Position numbers and translations under genes: made by a program
Notes under the pieces: model-generated
The model's database searches: none
The model's input: the letters and a program-made list of their open reading frames with translations, nothing else
What the model was told of the DNA's origin: nothing
Assembly: GCA_964447605.1 (NCBI GenBank)
Contig: CAYUTA010000003.1
Location: forward strand, 1 to 64,000
DNA from: CAYUTA01 sp964447605
Lineage (GTDB): Bacteria; Bacillota; Clostridia; Christensenellales; CAG-138
Length of the DNA: 64,000 nucleotides
Direction: 5' to 3'
Shown: positions 61,276 to 64,000 of the stretch, in pieces
Position numbering within the stretch: the first letter of the stretch is position 1
Layout of the letters: every line of letters starts with the position of its first letter

Positions 61276-62592
61276 ATGAGCAAACTCAGGCAGGCCGGCA
61301 TGTATGTAAAAATCGTGCTCTGGCTGGTGGTGGGCGGCTATGCGCTGCTTTATTTTGCGGGCCTGATTCCGCAGCAGGCGGTCGACGACAGCGTGCAGCT
61401 TTCGGCCAGCCAGCTTGTTGAGGAGGGTTACAACCCCGTGGTGCTTGTCCGTAGCGACGAGTCGTACCGGCTGGATAATTTTTCGGAGACGCGCATTTTG
61501 CTTGAGAGCCTGTATCTCAACACGCGCCACAACCCGCAGGCGGTGCTGGCGTGCCCGACCTATGAGGGCGGAGGGAATCCGATCGCGGCCATCAACGACG
61601 TGGCGGAGCTCGGCGGCTTTCCGGACCCGGACACCTATTTTCCGCATATGATCATGGGCTTCCGCTCGCTGGTGCGTCCGCTGTTGGCCTTTATGAATCT
61701 GCGCCAGATCCGCAGGCTCCTGATGTGGATTACGCTGCTGCTGTTTACGGCCAATGTGGTCAATATCAAAAAGCGCAGCGGAACGCTGATTGCATTCTTG
61801 TTTGCCGCGGCGTTCCTTTCGGTCAATCCGATTCTTGTGATGAGCTCGCTGCAATATTCGTGCTGCTTTTTGGTTGCGTTTACCGTCATGCTGCTGATGC
61901 CGTACATCGACCGCTGGAAGATGACCGAGCCCATGCTGTTTTTCCTCGTCGGCGGCTTGACGCAGTATCTCGACCTGTATACCACGCCGCTGATCACCTT
62001 TGGCCTGCCCATTCTCTGGATGCTGCTGATTAAACAGCAAAACGGGCAGCTGCAGTCGTTTCAGGAGGACGTACTCTGCGTGGTCCGGTGCTTTGGCGCG
62101 TGGCTTGGCGCATATGTGCTGATGTGGCTTGTCAACATCGGCGTCGTGGCGCTGTTCACCGACTTCAACGTCTGGAAGACGGCGGTGGAAGCGGTCGCGT
62201 CCGGAGTCGGCTTCGGCGCGGCGCGGGTCAATGCGTTTACCGCGCTGTCGGCCGGGCTGACCAATCTGGTCACCATCGAGTGCACGCTTTGCCTGATCGG
62301 CTTCATCATCGCATGGCCGTTTATGATGGACACGCGCGCCAAGCGCGCCACCGGATACCGGCAGGGGCGCATCTTCCTGCTGGTTGCGCTGCTTCCCATC
62401 GCCTGGTGCCTGATTGCGGCCAACTCCATGATGAAAAACGCCTACTATCAATACCGCATTCTGATTGTGACCATATTCGGCGTGCTGTGCTTTTACGCCA
62501 AGCCCACGCAATATATGGAAAAGAATATGCAAAACCCCTATCACAGAATTTTAAAGAAACTGGAGGTACCCAAGGATGGATCGATTCAGTAA
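61276..62592 (+). CDS. Polytopic membrane protein of unknown function
   Basis: 438-residue protein with an N-terminal helix (residues about 12-30), an extracytoplasmic domain to about residue 130, then eight to nine membrane segments. The soluble domain includes a repeated VVLVRSDES/ RLDNFSETR theme. No family is recognised; O-antigen ligase/glucosyltransferase-like polytopic proteins are conceivable but not supported by motifs. The ATG has GAAAGGAG upstream. Its stop overlaps the DUF1015 gene by 17 nt, so the two are coupled. Confidence 0.7.
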   Translation: MSKLRQAGMYVKIVLWLVVGGYALLYFAGLIPQQAVDDSVQLSASQLVEEGYNPVVLVRSDESYRLDNFSETRILLESLYLNTRHNPQAVLACPTYEGGGNPIAAINDVAELGGFPDPDTYFPHMIMGFRSLVRPLLAFMNLRQIRRLLMWITLLLFTANVVNIKKRSGTLIAFLFAAAFLSVNPILVMSSLQYSCCFLVAFTVMLLMPYIDRWKMTEPMLFFLVGGLTQYLDLYTTPLITFGLPILWMLLIKQQNGQLQSFQEDVLCVVRCFGAWLGAYVLMWLVNIGVVALFTDFNVWKTAVEAVASGVGFGAARVNAFTALSAGLTNLVTIECTLCLIGFIIAWPFMMDTRAKRATGYRQGRIFLLVALLPIAWCLIAANSMMKNAYYQYRILIVTIFGVLCFYAKPTQYMEKNMQNPYHRILKKLEVPKDGSIQ

Positions 62593-63892
62593 CGGCATCG
62601 GCGTGTGCGTGCCGCGCGTGCTGCTGCCAAAGGCGGACGCGGATTTTTACAAATGGGCGGTCGTTGCGTGCGATCAGTACACCTCGCAGCCGGATTATTG
62701 GGCCGAGGCGGAAAAGATTGCCGGCGGCGCGCCCTCGACGCTCGAGTTGATTCTGCCCGAAGCGTTTCTGGGCAAGCCCGGCGAGGCGGAGCGAATCGCC
62801 TCCGTGCGCGCGCACATGCGCGCCTATCTCGACGGCGGCGTGCTTGTTGAGCGCGAGCAGGGCTTTGTTCTGGTTACGCGCACCGTGGCGGGGAAAACGC
62901 GCACCGGCCTGGTTATGGCGCTCGACCTTGAGGCGTACGATTACAGGAAGGGCGCGGAAACGCTGATTCGCGCAACCGAGGGCACCATTGTCGAGCGCAT
63001 CCCGCCGCGGCTGAAGATCCGCGAGGGCGCGCCGCTGGAGCTGCCGCATATTCTGGTGCTCATCGACGATCCGAACCGCACGGTCATCGAACCGCTGGCC
63101 GCGGACAGGATCCGGTTTGAACAGCTGTACGACACCGATCTCATGCTCGGCGGCGGACACATCGAGGGCCGTCTTGTCAGCGACGAGGCCGCCGTCAGCG
63201 GCGTACTGACCGCGCTGGCGCAGCTTACCGACCGGCCCGCGTTCGCCGCAAAGTACGGCGAGGCGGAGCCGCTGTTGTTTGCAATGGGAGACGGCAACCA
63301 CAGCTTTGCCACGGCCAAGGCCAACTGGGAGAAGATCAAGGCGGATTTGCCGGAGGATGCGCGCGCGAACCATCCCGCCCGCTATGCGCTCGTCGAGGTT
63401 GAAAATGTCCACGACGACGGCATTGCGTTCGAGCCCATTCACCGCGTGCTCTTCGGCGTCGGCGGCGAGACGGCCGTTTTGCGGCTGCTTTTCCACCTCA
63501 AAGCGCAAAACGGCGGCGCGTCGGTTGCGTACGGCGCGCATACCGCCGTGGGCGGCCAGACGCACGTGCTGCCGTTTTTCACGGGCGGCACGGAGGGAGC
63601 GTTCATCGTGAACGGGCCCTCGCAGCAGCTTGCCGTGGGTACGCTGCAGGCGGCCGTCGACGCAATGCTTCAAGAGACCGCGGGCACGGAGGTAGACTAT
63701 ATCCACGGCGCGGACGTGGTGCAAAACCTGAGCAAGCATGACGACGCGATTGGATTTTTGCTGCCCGCCATGCAAAAAAGCGAGCTGTTTCCCACCGTGG
63801 TCTATGACGGCGCGCTGCCGCGCAAGACGTTTTCGATGGGAGAGGCCAACCAAAAGCGGTATTATATGGAGTGCAGGCGCATCGACCGGTAA
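62576..63892 (+). CDS. DUF1015 family protein
   Basis: 438-residue cytoplasmic protein. KWAVVACDQYTSQPDYW near the start and the ADGNHS-like block AMGDGNHSFATAKANWE near residue 240 are the family signature (DUF1015, often annotated as HTH-containing). Firmicutes homologues are linked to 3-phosphoglycerate/serine metabolism in some genomes, but no reaction is proven. It starts at ATG 62576 with GGAGGT, inside the end of the membrane protein gene. It completes the last operon of the window. Confidence 0.85.
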   Translation: MDRFSNGIGVCVPRVLLPKADADFYKWAVVACDQYTSQPDYWAEAEKIAGGAPSTLELILPEAFLGKPGEAERIASVRAHMRAYLDGGVLVEREQGFVLVTRTVAGKTRTGLVMALDLEAYDYRKGAETLIRATEGTIVERIPPRLKIREGAPLELPHILVLIDDPNRTVIEPLAADRIRFEQLYDTDLMLGGGHIEGRLVSDEAAVSGVLTALAQLTDRPAFAAKYGEAEPLLFAMGDGNHSFATAKANWEKIKADLPEDARANHPARYALVEVENVHDDGIAFEPIHRVLFGVGGETAVLRLLFHLKAQNGGASVAYGAHTAVGGQTHVLPFFTGGTEGAFIVNGPSQQLAVGTLQAAVDAMLQETAGTEVDYIHGADVVQNLSKHDDAIGFLLPAMQKSELFPTVVYDGALPRKTFSMGEANQKRYYMECRRIDR

Positions 63893-64000
63893 GGGCGGCC
63901 TGCAGGCGTGGTGCCGGGGCTTTGCCGGAGGATGTCAAAAAACGCGCTTTCAGGCGGAGGAACCGGAGATAAAGCGGCCCTGGCGCCCCCGGCGGAGCAA
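63893..64000. other. Terminal intergenic stretch
   Basis: The last 108 nt contain no recognisable gene start; the next gene lies outside the window. Confidence 0.5.

Overview
The window reads as chromosomal DNA from a high-GC, low-redundancy member of the Bacillota (Clostridia-like, probably an anaerobe). The inference rests on strong GGAGG-type ribosome binding sites, AddAB instead of RecBCD, a UgtP/MGDG-synthase-like glycolipid glucosyltransferase, a YesL/DUF624 protein, OmpR-type two-component genes, GlsB/YeaQ, and an oxygen-sensitive glycyl radical enzyme (GRE) with its radical-SAM activase. No rRNA, tRNA, CRISPR array or phage structural gene was seen. The exact taxon cannot be fixed from the sequence.

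Layout. 1-4815: a sugar-linked cluster, NanE epimerase (5' end outside the window), a GRE of unknown substrate, its activase, and a type I mannose-6-phosphate isomerase. 5054-9634: a four-gene Gld-like ABC-2 transporter operon. 9756-13292: ROK regulator, Gfo/Idh/MocA oxidoreductase and sugar-phosphate isomerase-like TIM barrel, followed by a ribose-type sugar ABC importer (13852-18888) and an MFS transporter. 20549-24475: GNAT with a membrane tail, Nudix hydrolase, PfkB kinase and a DUF624 protein, with an 877-nt gap that holds no convincing gene. 24553-30787: a branched-chain amino acid (Liv) ABC system preceded by tandem promoters, a hydrophobic 70-codon ORF and a terminator in an attenuator-like layout.

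30936-40438 is a minus-strand block of cell-envelope genes: flippase and glycosyltransferase, a MacB/FtsX-like transporter with a long coiled coil, glutamate racemase, GlsB-like protein, and a glycolipid glucosyltransferase paired with a CrtO-like acyltransferase. 40620-43554 is a two-component system co-transcribed with a serine hydrolase; its promoter carries four helically phased TTAA direct repeats. 43584-45612 is a small accessory islet bracketed by nearly perfect 56-nt inverted repeats. It holds two divergent XRE-repressor modules, a duplicated small protein and a frameshifted small gene. A third, diverged copy of the 56-nt repeat lies at 26307-26362.

45676-64000 holds a lipoprotein, a secreted metallophosphoesterase, the DNA-repair genes addA, addB and uvrA, ThpR and a YdcF/SanA-like protein, and ends with a CAT-like acetyltransferase, an unknown polytopic membrane protein and a DUF1015 protein. 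A cluster of DnaA boxes lies at 56129-56189, away from any recognisable origin gene. The strongest candidates for undescribed biology are the GRE cluster, the islet with its inverted repeats, and the leader/terminator arrangement before livK.
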